NCBI GenBank assembly: GCA_964588665.1
Contig: CAZPQQ010000009.1
Coordinates: 5,391 to 69,390, forward strand
Direction: 5' to 3'
DNA from: UBA2160 sp964588665
GTDB taxonomy: Bacteria > Chloroflexota > Dehalococcoidia > Lucifugimonadales > UBA1123
DNA length: 64,000 nucleotides
Position numbers and translations under genes: made by a program
The notes under the pieces: generated by a model
Told to the model about the DNA's origin: nothing
Seen by the model: only the letters and a program-made list of their open reading frames with translations
Databases searched by the model: none
In this document: in pieces, positions 43,343-52,141 of the stretch
Layout: every line of letters begins with the position of its first letter
Position numbering within the stretch: the stretch's first letter is position 1

Positions 43343-44044
43343 TTGAACGACATCTGGCAAGGCGTGCAAGAGGCGGTCTCGCTGATATTCAGCGGCGACG
43401 CCGAGGTCATGCGCATTGTCGCCCTGTCGCTGGCGGTCTCGATAAGCGCGCTGGTGTTGAGCAGCGCCGTCGGGATACCGCTCGGCGTCTGGCTGGCGTT
43501 CAGGCGGTTCGCCTCCAGACGACTGGCGATCGCGTTCCTGTACACTGGCATGGGGTTCCCGCCCGTGGTAGTGGGTCTAGTGGTCTTTCTGCTGCTGTCA
43601 CGCAGCGGGCCGCTCGGATGGTCAGGCTGGCTTTACACGCCGAAGGCCATGGTGCTGGCGCAGGTAATCATAGCCGCTCCGATCATCGCCGGGTTCACCA
43701 TGGTGGCTGTGATGGCGGTGAATCGAAATCTTCGGCGGCAGGCCCGCAGCCTGGGGGCCAACAACCTGCAAGTGACGATGGCCGTACTACGAGAGGCGCG
43801 AGTCGGCATGCTCGTGGCAGTGCTGGCAGGGTTTGGCAGGATCGTGTCCGAGGTGGGCGCGGTCATGATCGTCGGAGGCAACTTGAAAGGATCGACCCAG
43901 GTGCTCACGACCGCGACCGTACAGTTCACGCGCATGGGACATTTCGAGCAGTCCATCGCCATGGGAATGATCCTGTTGACACTGACCTTTCTGACTAGCC
44001 TGCTGTGGGTGCTGCTGCAAGGCGGAGCGCTGCAGGAATCATGA
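43343..44044 (+). CDS. tupB: Tungstate ABC transporter permease TupB
   Basis: A 233-residue permease with about five to six membrane helices. The conserved cytoplasmic coupling loop appears as SLGANNLQVTMAVLREARVGM (in part RSLGANNLQVT and LREARVG). The segment GFGRIVSEVGAVMIVGGNL is typical of TupB. It begins with a TTG three bases after the tupA stop codon and overlaps tupC by ATGA. Confidence 0.92.
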   Translation: MNDIWQGVQEAVSLIFSGDAEVMRIVALSLAVSISALVLSSAVGIPLGVWLAFRRFASRRLAIAFLYTGMGFPPVVVGLVVFLLLSRSGPLGWSGWLYTPKAMVLAQVIIAAPIIAGFTMVAVMAVNRNLRRQARSLGANNLQVTMAVLREARVGMLVAVLAGFGRIVSEVGAVMIVGGNLKGSTQVLTTATVQFTRMGHFEQSIAMGMILLTLTFLTSLLWVLLQGGALQES

Positions 44045-44772
44045 CCGACACAGTTTACAGCCTTGACGGCATCGTCATGAGGTACGGCGACCGAGAGGTC
44101 TGCCGAGTCGATCACCTGGATGTGCCGTCAGGCTCGATCACAGTTGTCATGGGTCCGAACGGAGCTGGAAAGAGCACCCTTCTACGACTGATGGGGTTTC
44201 TGGACTCCCCGACCGCTGGCGACATACTGTTTCGGGGCGAGCTCTGCTCCAACGGCAGCGAACCGCCTCTCGCGATGCGAAGAAGGGTGACCATGGTTTT
44301 CCAGGCCCCTTCGCTCTTCCAGCGATCAGTCGAGAAGAACATCGCCTACGGCCTCGAGGTTCGCGGCGAGGAGAACGTCGAAGTCCGTGTGGCCGAGATG
44401 CTGGAGACGGTCGGGTTGTCGCACCTGGCGAAGGCTAAGACGTCGACCCTGTCGGGAGGAGAGGCCCAGCGAGTCGCCTTGGCGCGAGCTCTCATCTTCG
44501 AGCCGGAAGTGCTGCTGCTCGACGAGCCGACGTCGAATCTCGACCCCGAGAGCGTGGGCTTAGTGGAAGGCTTGATCTCCAAGACCGTCAAGGAACGCGG
44601 GACCACCGTCGTTCTCGTCACCCAGAACGTCTTCCAGGCCCGACGGCTGGCCGACCGCGTCGCGCTGATGCTGGACGGCGCGTTGATCGAAGTCGGCACG
44701 CCCGACGACGTCTTCACCCACCCACAGGACTCCCGAACCGATGCCTTTGTTCGGGGTGTAATGGTGTACTGA
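44041..44772 (+). CDS. tupC: Tungstate ABC transporter ATPase TupC
   Basis: A 243-residue ABC ATPase. Walker A is MGPNGAGKSTLLRL, the signature is LSGGEAQRVALARAL, Walker B is VLLLDEPTSNLD, and the Q-loop is MVFQAPSLFQR. The H-loop position reads VLVTQNVFQAR, with Gln instead of the usual His. It energises uptake through TupB. The start overlaps the tupB stop codon by ATGA. Confidence 0.92.
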   Translation: MTDTVYSLDGIVMRYGDREVCRVDHLDVPSGSITVVMGPNGAGKSTLLRLMGFLDSPTAGDILFRGELCSNGSEPPLAMRRRVTMVFQAPSLFQRSVEKNIAYGLEVRGEENVEVRVAEMLETVGLSHLAKAKTSTLSGGEAQRVALARALIFEPEVLLLDEPTSNLDPESVGLVEGLISKTVKERGTTVVLVTQNVFQARRLADRVALMLDGALIEVGTPDDVFTHPQDSRTDAFVRGVMVY

Positions 44773-44816
44773 GCGGTTCTGCAATGACGCCTACGTGTTG
44801 CGCATCGCGGCCATTC

Positions 44817-44956
44817 CGTAGGGGAGGGTTTCAAACTCTCCCGTTGCTTCACATCATTGGAGCCACGTAACTGATCGCCTTGGGCATTGCGTTGTCGACT
44901 ACATGAACCATGGTTGCAGGCGCAACCCGCGGGAGGGTTTGAAACCCTCCCCTACG
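44817..44956. repeat. Two inverted family B palindromes forming a 140-base MITE-like element
   Basis: A left copy (GTAGGGGAGGGTTTCAAAC, 44817-44842) and a right copy (GGGAGGGTTTGAAACCCTCC, 44929-44956) are arranged as terminal inverted repeats, with inner extensions GTTGC and GCGCAAC. The interior has no gene. The whole 493-base gap 44773-45265 is otherwise empty. Confidence 0.75.
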
Positions 44957-45265
44957 CCAGGCTGTCGAATCGTCCTTCGGGCAGACCTGGCTCGACCGCA
45001 TGTAGGGCTCACGTTGCCATAACTCGATTTCGCGCGTGGTCGTCCGTTTCGGATCATGCGTCTCTCGTAATTGGGACATCAGACCCGCCTTCAGAACGTC
45101 AAATCGACAGAAGATGCGGTCGGGTATCGTACCTGGTATCATCCAGCAAATCCCCGTTGGCCGGTCGAACGCGTACGGTATGCCGCTATGCGCGGGATGT
45201 TCACTTGATTCGGCCTCGTCTCTGCTCGGAATTAAGGCCAAGCGCAAATCTAAGGAGGCACGACG

Positions 45266-46351
45266 ATGAAGTTCGGGCTGTTTTACCTGTTCAGCGATTT
45301 CGGCAACATCCCCCAGGACCAGGTCTTCAACGAAGTGCTGGACGAGATCGAGTACGCCGAAGAGCTGGGGTTCGACTCGGTTTGGCTGCCGGAGCACCAC
45401 TTCGCCGTCTACGGCATGCTCGGCAACCCCCTGACGTTTGCCGCGGCGGTCGCCCAGCGCACCAAGCGAATCAAGATCGGCACCGCCATCATGGTTCTGC
45501 CTTTCCAGCATCCCCTGAGGGTAGCCGAAGACGTCGCTTTGGTGGACGCTCTCAGCGGGGGAAGGCTCTTGCTCGGCATGGGGCGAGGGTATCAGCCGCC
45601 GGAGTTCCACGGATTCGGCGTGCCTCAGGAAGACTCCTCGGCCATGTTCCTCGAGAGCTTTGAGATCATGAAGCGGGCGTTGAGCGGCGAGAAATTCACC
45701 TATAAAGGACAGTTCTGGAACATCGAGGAGCCAACCGAGATATTCCCGAAGCCCGTCCAGAAGCCCCATCCGCCCTTCTACGTGGCAAGTGTGTCGGCCA
45801 AGAGCGTTGACGTGGCTGCCCGCCATGGGATGTCCTTGCTTCGTTCGCCCCAATTCAGCGACCTGGACACGGTGGCCGAAACCTACGAGCGCTACCAGAC
45901 GTTGATGAGAGAGTATGGGTACGACCCCGACTTGCAGGACCAGCCCCTCTCCGTGCGCACGTTCGTGGCGCCAACTGACGAAGAGGCCAAAGCCGAAACC
46001 GAGCACGTAGTGTGGTTCTATCATTTACTGGCCAGCCTGTTGCCCGGCGCGCCTGGGCGACCCGCTCCCCAGTCGGGTTACGAGAACTACCCTCGGGACC
46101 CCTCCGCTCTCTCCCAGGTCACGGTTGAGGATGTCTGGAACCGCGGCACGGCCTTCGGCTCACCGGAGCGTGTCATCGAACTCATGAAGCGATACATGCA
46201 GAAGCTGGGCACGTCAAACTTCATGACCCAGATGCGCATCGGAGGTCTGGAACACGAAAAGGTAAGACTTTCGATGGAACTCTACGCCAAGCACGTGATG
46301 CCAGCACTGAGGGAGGAAGAGATCAGGTTGGCCGCTGCCGCTGGTGATTAG
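45266..46351 (+). CDS. LLM-class flavin-dependent oxidoreductase
   Basis: A 361-residue luciferase-like oxidoreductase. The N-terminal MKFGLFYLF-(x)n-EYAEELGFDSVWLPEHHF pattern, LSGGRLLLGMGRGYQP and PPFYVASVSAKSVDVAARHG are typical of bacterial-luciferase-type enzymes. AAG GAG is seen as AAGGAGG just upstream of the ATG. Cofactor could be FMN or F420, and the substrate is unknown. Such genes are numerous in SAR202-like genomes, where they are thought to oxidise recalcitrant organics. Confidence 0.9.
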   Translation: MKFGLFYLFSDFGNIPQDQVFNEVLDEIEYAEELGFDSVWLPEHHFAVYGMLGNPLTFAAAVAQRTKRIKIGTAIMVLPFQHPLRVAEDVALVDALSGGRLLLGMGRGYQPPEFHGFGVPQEDSSAMFLESFEIMKRALSGEKFTYKGQFWNIEEPTEIFPKPVQKPHPPFYVASVSAKSVDVAARHGMSLLRSPQFSDLDTVAETYERYQTLMREYGYDPDLQDQPLSVRTFVAPTDEEAKAETEHVVWFYHLLASLLPGAPGRPAPQSGYENYPRDPSALSQVTVEDVWNRGTAFGSPERVIELMKRYMQKLGTSNFMTQMRIGGLEHEKVRLSMELYAKHVMPALREEEIRLAAAAGD

Positions 46352-46395
46352 TGATAGGTTCAGTACATAGCATCCGAACGAAACCGTTGCTTCAT

Positions 46396-47532
46396 CTACG
46401 GCGATGAGGATGCCCTGCCGTCGAACTGCCCTTCCGGCAAACCCGGCTCGACCGCGGCGGGGCGTTCGGCGGTCGCGGATATCGGGATGTGCCTGCCTTT
46501 GGTCGACGAATCGTGGATCGCGTGCATGACGTCCAGGACGTGGTTGGCGAGTTGTGCGTCGATGCGTGGCCGGCGGCCTTCGCGCAGCGCCGCGGCCATC
46601 TCCGCCACACCAAGTCCACGACCGCCTTCCGGGTGCGTCAGCGGGACGTCGCTCCACTCAGAGTCTTGACCGCGCCGCACCTGCACTCGCCCGCCGAAGA
46701 TGTTCGGGTCGGGCACTGCCAGAGTCCCTTCGGTCCCGTAGATCTCTATCGTTCGGTGTAAGCGGGACGCCCAAACGTCGAAGCTGGTGATGATCGTCCC
46801 GATGGCGCCGCTCTCGAAGTCCAGGACGCCCGCGACGTGGGTCGGCACGTCGACGCTGATCGTCTGTCCTCGCAACGGCTCGCTGCCGACGGTCCTGCCA
46901 GCGAATGCCGCGCCCGCCGAGCCCGCAACCCACTTGACCGGTCCCATCAAGTTCACCAGGGCGGTGAGGTAGTACGGCCCCATGTCGAACATCGGCCCTC
47001 CGCCCTCCTGGTAGTAGAAAGCCGGATCCGGGTGCCAGCTCTCGTGTCCGTGGTTCATCATGAACGCCGTTGCAGCGACAGGTTGGCCGATCGCTCCGTC
47101 GTCGATGAGCTTGCGGCACGTCTGAAGGCCGCCGCCCAGGAACGTGTCCGGAGCGCATCCGACCGCGACGCCCTTCTGTCGAGCGGCCTGGAGGATGAAC
47201 GCGGCGTCTTCGAGATCGACCGTCAGCGGCTTCTCGCTGTAGACGTGCTTGCCCGCCGCGATTATGGCCAGGCTCACATCGGCGTGCGCCTTCGGAAGCG
47301 TAAGGTTGAGGACGAGCTCGATGTCGGGGTCGGCGAGCAGCTCGTCGACGGTTATCGCCCGAGGCACGCCGAACTCGCGAGCCCTGCTCTCGGCCTTGGC
47401 CATGTCGATGTCCGCACATGCCAAGACCTCCACGCCGGGAAATCGAGGGAGGTTTGTCAGGTATTGGCCGCTGACGACGCCGCAGCCGATCAGGCCGATG
47501 CCCATTGGTTTCGGATCGCGTTGTTCGCTCAT
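46396..47532 (-). CDS. Gfo/Idh/MocA-family NAD(P)-dependent oxidoreductase
   Basis: A 378-residue two-domain dehydrogenase. The Rossmann motif is IGLIGCGVVSGQYL, the second-strand acid is in VLACADID, and the catalytic signature is YSEKPLTVDLEDA. The C-terminal part has GGGPMFDMGPYYLTALVNLMG with the conserved DMG-(x)2-Y. It probably oxidises a sugar, inositol or related polyol. The second of two close ATGs (47532) is chosen because GGAGAAG in the first ATG's codons serves as its ribosome binding site. Confidence 0.92.
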   Translation of the reverse strand: MSEQRDPKPMGIGLIGCGVVSGQYLTNLPRFPGVEVLACADIDMAKAESRAREFGVPRAITVDELLADPDIELVLNLTLPKAHADVSLAIIAAGKHVYSEKPLTVDLEDAAFILQAARQKGVAVGCAPDTFLGGGLQTCRKLIDDGAIGQPVAATAFMMNHGHESWHPDPAFYYQEGGGPMFDMGPYYLTALVNLMGPVKWVAGSAGAAFAGRTVGSEPLRGQTISVDVPTHVAGVLDFESGAIGTIITSFDVWASRLHRTIEIYGTEGTLAVPDPNIFGGRVQVRRGQDSEWSDVPLTHPEGGRGLGVAEMAAALREGRRPRIDAQLANHVLDVMHAIHDSSTKGRHIPISATAERPAAVEPGLPEGQFDGRASSSP

Positions 47533-47654
47533 TGAATTCTTCTCCATTTCGACTGCCGTCGATCTTGGAACGACAATTCGCTCCGTGCGCGCATGACGTC
47601 TGAGTTGCGAACGACCGGGGAAACGAACCTGTCCTGCCCACCCGCCAGCCCGCG

Positions 47655-47713
47655 GTAGTTTCTGGGGGACGCCCCCAGGCCCCCGGGCAAGGAGGCTTCG
47701 CCTTCCTTGCCAA
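47655..47713. repeat. Repeat family C copy
   Basis: TTTCTGGGGGACGCCCCCAG, GGCAAGGAGGCTTCGCC and TTCCTTGCC form nested hairpins. It matches the copies at 14570, 33040 and 57007. It lies in the 493-base gap between the Gfo/Idh/MocA gene and ThuA. Confidence 0.75.
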
Positions 47714-47853
47714 TCCTCTGGCGGTCAGGCAATCGTCCTCGATCGCACTTCCGGCAGATCACGATTGATCGTCTCGATACTTGGCGCTGAATTAGCTAAG
47801 GTGAGTAGCGCACCATGGTCCCGTTTTCGAACTTCGCGCGTTAATTCGTCGGA

Positions 47854-47909
47854 ACTCAGGGCCAACGGAGTGTAAGATCGCCCCGTTCGTGGTGAGCTTG
47901 TCGAACCAC
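47854..47909. repeat. Interspersed repeat family A, partial copy
   Basis: ACTCAGGGCCAACGGAGTG and CCGTTCGTGGTGAGCTTGTC, with the TCGAACCACCA end. The left TTCGACAGG arm is missing. A shared tail (GACTTGAGAGTCGGGACGCC) follows. Confidence 0.75.
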
Positions 47910-48025
47910 CAGTCCGTCGATACCCGCTGCACGCTCTATGCAACTGACTTGAGAGTCGGGACGCCAGTGCACTGGAATTGTTGCGACGGACGTCAGTTCG
48001 AGTCAAACCAGGCGTGGTGAACTGC

Positions 48026-48699
48026 CTAGCGGCTCGCCCAGAGCATGCCTCGTTTGGTGATCTCCATCACCTCGGGCACGTCGAAGTCGTCCATTTTGTG
48101 GCCGAGCGACGAGTAGAACACCCTGCCCTCGCCCCAGCGTCGCTTCCAGACGACGGGCATCACGCAGCCCGCGATCCAGGAGCCGACGTACGGCGCGTTG
48201 CGCTGACCTGCTGGTCACCCTTGAAGGTTGTCGTCGCCAACACGTGGTTGCTGGGGTCCACGTGCATGTAGTACTGCTCCGTCATCATTGTGAAGTCGTC
48301 GAGCCCGGCTGTGATCGGATCGTCGTGATCCGTGATGTTGACCTCGTAGTCGATGTAGCCGCCAGGGTGCGACACCCACTGGCCGCCCACCATGAACTGG
48401 TAGTCGACGTTCTGGCGGAAGGAGTCTCCCATGCAGCCGTGCCATCCCGAGATGCCGACCCCGCCCGCCACCGCCGCCAGCAAGTTCGACGCCTGCTCGG
48501 GCGTGATCTCACCCTGAGTCCAGATCGGCACGATAAGGTCGAGCGACGTGAGGAAGTCGGCGTCGAGGTATGCGTCCAGGGTGTCGGACACAGTGACGTC
48601 GTAGCCCTGACTCTCCAGCCACGGACCGAATAACTCAGCGCAATCTTTCGGGGCGTGGCCAGGCCAACCGCCCCAAACCAACAAAGCAGATTTCGTCAT
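48026..48699 (-). CDS. ThuA-domain protein, frameshifted
   Basis: The ATG at 48699 overlaps the sdhA-like stop codon (ATGA) and gives a ThuA (GATase-like) domain: ALLVWGGWPGHAPKDCAELF, DLIVPIWTQGEI, GGVGISGWHGCMGDSF. Near 48205 (FKGDQQ) the frame shifts; the second frame carries NAPYVGSWIAGCVMPVVW and GRVFYSSLGHKMDDF and ends at 48026. Restored length is about 224 residues, normal for ThuA-like trehalose-utilisation homologues. A single indel or a sequencing error explains the break. Confidence 0.75.
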
Positions 48700-50432
48700 T
48701 CTTTCGTCCTCGTTTCGTTTTGGCCTTCGGGTCCAACCGGCTGCAATTTCGTAAGGCGCACGTCCTCGGTCCACACTTTGGGTGCGTCGCTGCTGTGTTG
48801 CATCAGCACGTTGTACGGCGGAGTGGATTCGTCGGGCTCCGGATAGTCGGTTCGATAGTGGGAGCCTCGTGACTCGGTCCGAGCCAGGGCGGCGACGGCG
48901 GTCAGTCGTGCGACTGTGAGGATGCTGTCGACGTTCAGCCACTCTTGCCAGGCGAGGTTGTACTCGCGGATGTCGGGCACGACGGCGCGTCGGTGGCGTT
49001 CGGCCAGGGCGCCCAGTGCGTCGAGGGCCGATTGCATCCCAGCGCCGTCGCGGACGAGGCCGACTTTCTCCCACATGAGGTCTTCGATCTCCGACCGGAT
49101 GGCGTAGATGTTTTCGCCGCCGCTTCCCGTCATCGGCTTGAGCGCATCGTCGATTGCGGCCTTGATCTGTCTGGCAGATATCGACGAGCGGGACGCATCC
49201 CGAACGTAGCCTGCCATGGCATCGCCCGCTCTCGCGCCAAAGACAGTGGATTCGGCAACGCCGTTGCCGCCGAGGCGGTTCGCTCCGTGAACGCCGCCAG
49301 AGTCCTCGCCAGCCACGAACAGGCCGTCGACGTTCGTGTGGCACGACGAGTCGATGCGGGCGCCGCCCATGTGGAAGTGGCTCGCGGGCGATACTTTGAC
49401 CGGCTCTCTGGCCAGGTCGAATCCGACCTCCCGGCATCGCTCTGTCATGCCCGGGAACGACTGCTCGACATACTCGGCGCCGAGGTGGGACACGTCGAGG
49501 AAGATCGCCCCGTCCTCTGTGCCGCGACCGGCCTGTATCTCTTGATATCCAGCGCGCGAGACCAGGTCGCGGGTGGACCGCTCCATGCGGTCGGGGTCGT
49601 AGCGCGCCATGAACCTCTCGCCATTGACGTTGGTCAGCAATCCGCCGGCGCCTCGGAGTCCTTCCTCGAGCACCGAGCCGGTCAGCACCGAGGCGCCGGC
49701 GACCAATCCGGTCGGGTGGAACTGGTACATCTCCATGTCTCGCATAACGCAGCCCGCTCGATAGCACATCGCCATGCCGTCGCCCGCCTTCTCCAGCGAC
49801 GGCGCGGCCACTCGATACATGCGAGCTCCGCCGCCGGTGGCGACCAGCGTGGCTGTCGCGGTCACCGCCAGGAAGCGGCCCGTGCGGATGTCCATCAGCA
49901 ATGCGCCGCCCATGCCGCCGTCGCCATCGGTCAGCAGCGACAACGCGCGATGCTCATCCAGGGGTGTTGCACCTGTGGCGAGGACACTGTCCTTGAGTCG
50001 GGACATGATCTCGATGCCGGTGAGGTCGCCGCGGTTGACGGTGCGGTCGAACGACTGACCGGCGAACGGTTTCTGGTAGATGCGACCGTCGGGCGTCCGG
50101 TCGAAGTAGCAACCGTGGCGTTCCAACTCCGCGATCAACTTCGGCGCGTCCGAGACGAGGCTCCAGGCGAGCTCCTGGTCGTTGAGGTATCCGCCGCCGT
50201 GGATCGTGTCGGCGAAGTGCTTGTCGAGAGAATCGGCAGGGTCGAGCACGGCGTTGTATCCGCCCTGAACCATGCGGGTGCATCCGCTCTGTCCGATGGC
50301 GCCTTTTACCGCAATCCCGATCCTCAGACTCGGATCCGCCGCCGTGGCATGGAGCGCCGCCATCAGGCCTGCTCCGCCGCCGCCGAGGATGAGGATGTCC
50401 AGCGTCAACTCGTCGTAATCAGGCGCCACCAC
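48696..50432 (-). CDS. sdhA: Succinate dehydrogenase/fumarate reductase flavoprotein subunit
   Basis: A 578-residue flavoprotein. The FAD motif is ILILGGGGAGLMAALHA; substrate-site parts are FHPTGLVAGA and the catalytic HMGGARIDSSC and VHGANRLGGNGVAEST. The position of the His that covalently binds FAD in E. coli SdhA is Cys here (GQSGCTRMVQGG). The gene follows sdhB without a gap and overlaps ThuA. It works with SdhB and the two anchor subunits in the membrane, oxidising succinate to fumarate. Confidence 0.9.
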   Translation of the reverse strand: MVAPDYDELTLDILILGGGGAGLMAALHATAADPSLRIGIAVKGAIGQSGCTRMVQGGYNAVLDPADSLDKHFADTIHGGGYLNDQELAWSLVSDAPKLIAELERHGCYFDRTPDGRIYQKPFAGQSFDRTVNRGDLTGIEIMSRLKDSVLATGATPLDEHRALSLLTDGDGGMGGALLMDIRTGRFLAVTATATLVATGGGARMYRVAAPSLEKAGDGMAMCYRAGCVMRDMEMYQFHPTGLVAGASVLTGSVLEEGLRGAGGLLTNVNGERFMARYDPDRMERSTRDLVSRAGYQEIQAGRGTEDGAIFLDVSHLGAEYVEQSFPGMTERCREVGFDLAREPVKVSPASHFHMGGARIDSSCHTNVDGLFVAGEDSGGVHGANRLGGNGVAESTVFGARAGDAMAGYVRDASRSSISARQIKAAIDDALKPMTGSGGENIYAIRSEIEDLMWEKVGLVRDGAGMQSALDALGALAERHRRAVVPDIREYNLAWQEWLNVDSILTVARLTAVAALARTESRGSHYRTDYPEPDESTPPYNVLMQHSSDAPKVWTEDVRLTKLQPVGPEGQNETRTKE

Positions 50433-51173
50433 TCACCTCCCGATCCTGAGAGCGCGTTTCAGCTTGTGCGTAGTCACGCGGCGTTTCAGGCGCTGGATGG
50501 CGAGCGTCGGTGAGATGCCTTTGGGGCACACCGCGGTGCATTCGTACAGGTCGTGGCATCGCCACAGGCCGTGCTCGTTGGCGACGTGACCGAGGATGTC
50601 GTCTGCGAGTTCGTTGCGATCATCGGAGGCTGCCACGAATGCGCGATTGAGGGCCGCTGGACCGGCGAAGCCTGGGTCGAGTCCGACGACGCTGCACGCC
50701 GAGTAGCACAGCCCGCAGTAGATACACTCACGTTGAGTTTGGATGGCCTGGCGACTGTCGGTGAACATGCCGGGAGTCCGGGCGCTTGATGCTCCGTCGC
50801 CCGAATACTCGGTGTGCGGGGCGGCGGCTTGCACCTTCGCGTGAAACGAGGACATGTCGGTCACGAGGTCGCGCACCACTGGCACGTTTCGAATCGGCTC
50901 GACGCGGATTTCGCCGTCGCCAATGACCCCACTGACCAGGGTGCGGCAAGCCAGGCCTTCTCGTCCGTTGACGACCACTCCACAGGTTCCGCACATTCCG
51001 ACACGACACGCCGAGCGGAAGGCCAACGACGGGTCGGAATTGCGCTGCGACCACATGAGCGCATCCAGTACGCTCATGCTCGCAGCGATCACAGGGACGG
51101 CGTACTGGCGCCAGGCATCATTCGCGCATGGGCTTGGTGTGCTTCTTTTGACTTTGAGGGAGATCGTATCCAT
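50433..51173 (-). CDS. sdhB: Succinate dehydrogenase/fumarate reductase iron-sulfur subunit
   Basis: A 246-residue protein. The 2Fe-2S cluster cysteines are in FRSACRVGMCGTCGVVVNGREGLAC, given in part as CRVGMCGTC. The 4Fe-4S cluster motif is CIYCGLCYSAC and the 3Fe-4S motif is CHDLYECTAVCPKG. It carries electrons from SdhA to the quinone site. The ATG at 51173 (MDTISLKVKR) is preferred; an upstream start adds 20 non-conserved residues. It directly precedes sdhA. Confidence 0.93.
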   Translation of the reverse strand: MDTISLKVKRSTPSPCANDAWRQYAVPVIAASMSVLDALMWSQRNSDPSLAFRSACRVGMCGTCGVVVNGREGLACRTLVSGVIGDGEIRVEPIRNVPVVRDLVTDMSSFHAKVQAAAPHTEYSGDGASSARTPGMFTDSRQAIQTQRECIYCGLCYSACSVVGLDPGFAGPAALNRAFVAASDDRNELADDILGHVANEHGLWRCHDLYECTAVCPKGISPTLAIQRLKRRVTTHKLKRALRIGR

Positions 51174-51332
51174 GTTCGGACTCTGTTTCACAACGAACAC
51201 CGCCAGCGACCGGCGATTATCGGATTTGAACATAAGCGGTGCGTTTGGTCCTTCGACGGGCCAAGTTCTTGCCGCATGACCTCGAGGTTACTCAAGATCG
51301 CCGAGAAACCAGGCATCATCGCCAATGCGCCG

Positions 51333-51761
51333 TCATTCGATGAACACCCACAGCGACCAGGCGGCGTACGCGAACGTCGCGGCTCCGATCGCCCAGAGCG
51401 ACCAGGTCACGGTTTGTGCCCGGCGAGCGGCGGGTCCCCACTCCAGCAGGATGCCGCGGATGCCGTTGAGGCCATGGTACAGGACGATGGCGAGCAGGGC
51501 GAAGTCTAGGGCGACGAACCCGCCTTGGGCCAAGCGTCGGGCCACGATGTCGAAGATCACCGGTTCGTCTTGGAGGCCGACCTCGACGTCGCCTATCGGC
51601 ATGAAGTGGTTCACCCAGCCGTGTATGGCCAGCAGCGCCAGGAGCACGACGCCGCTGATTCGCTGCATGAACCAGGGCCAGAATCCGGGCGTACTTCTTG
51701 ATGACGGCGTTGCGATCGCCGGAACGTCCCTCATCGGAAGATCAACGGGAAGCTCAACCAT
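51333..51761 (-). CDS. sdhD: Succinate dehydrogenase membrane anchor subunit
   Basis: A 142-residue protein with three membrane helices: SGVVLLALLAIHGWVNHF, FALLAIVLYHGLNGI and WSLWAIGAATFAYAAW. The His in LLAIHGW and the His in VLYHGLNGIRGIL are the likely haem ligands. It overlaps sdhC by 31 bases, and together they form the quinone-reducing cytochrome b. Helix order suggests the SdhD (hydrophobic) subunit, but the two are not easily told apart. Confidence 0.85.
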   Translation of the reverse strand: MVELPVDLPMRDVPAIATPSSRSTPGFWPWFMQRISGVVLLALLAIHGWVNHFMPIGDVEVGLQDEPVIFDIVARRLAQGGFVALDFALLAIVLYHGLNGIRGILLEWGPAARRAQTVTWSLWAIGAATFAYAAWSLWVFIE

Positions 51762-52132
51762 GCCGATGCGGCCACGCCGGCAAGCGTGACGGCGATGCTG
51801 ACCCAAAACATTTCGAGCTGCCTATTCGCGGCGATTCCCGCGTCCAGGAGCATGATCCGAACGCCGTTTGCCGCGTGGAAGAGCAGGATGGCTATGAGCA
51901 CGATGTCGAGGGTGGCCAGCACGGGATGTTGCGCCACGCCAAGCACACGGTCGAACGTGTCGGCCCCGGCGCGCGCCGACGACAGCACCAAAATGTGCAA
52001 GAACAGGTATCCGACGAGCAGCACGCCGGTAACCCGTTGCAGCACCCATGCCCACCAACCCGTGCGTCCGCGGGTCCGCGAGTCGTTGGTCGCGGGTGCG
52101 TGGAGGAGAACGGACCTCATCGACGACGCCAT
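51731..52132 (-). CDS. sdhC: Succinate dehydrogenase cytochrome b subunit
   Basis: A 133-residue protein with three membrane helices and the SdhC pattern: LQRVTGVLLVGYLFLHILVL, IVLIAILLFHAANGVRIMLLD, FWVSIAVTLAGVAASAW. The His in FLHILVL and LLFHAANGVR fit haem b ligation. The gene starts ten bases after the fumarase beta subunit stop codon and overlaps sdhD, so it is co-transcribed in the fumarase-SDH cluster. Confidence 0.87.
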   Translation of the reverse strand: MASSMRSVLLHAPATNDSRTRGRTGWWAWVLQRVTGVLLVGYLFLHILVLSSARAGADTFDRVLGVAQHPVLATLDIVLIAILLFHAANGVRIMLLDAGIAANRQLEMFWVSIAVTLAGVAASAWLSFPLIFR

Positions 52133-52141
52133 CGGTGCAGG

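Noticed and set aside
44849..46024. Long minus-strand open frame of 391 codons
   Set aside because: It is the antisense of the luciferase-like gene plus repeat sequence, with no recognisable domain.
48700..49767. Long alternative N-terminus for the ThuA frame
   Set aside because: It is an arginine-rich shadow of sdhA; the ATG at 48699 is the natural start.
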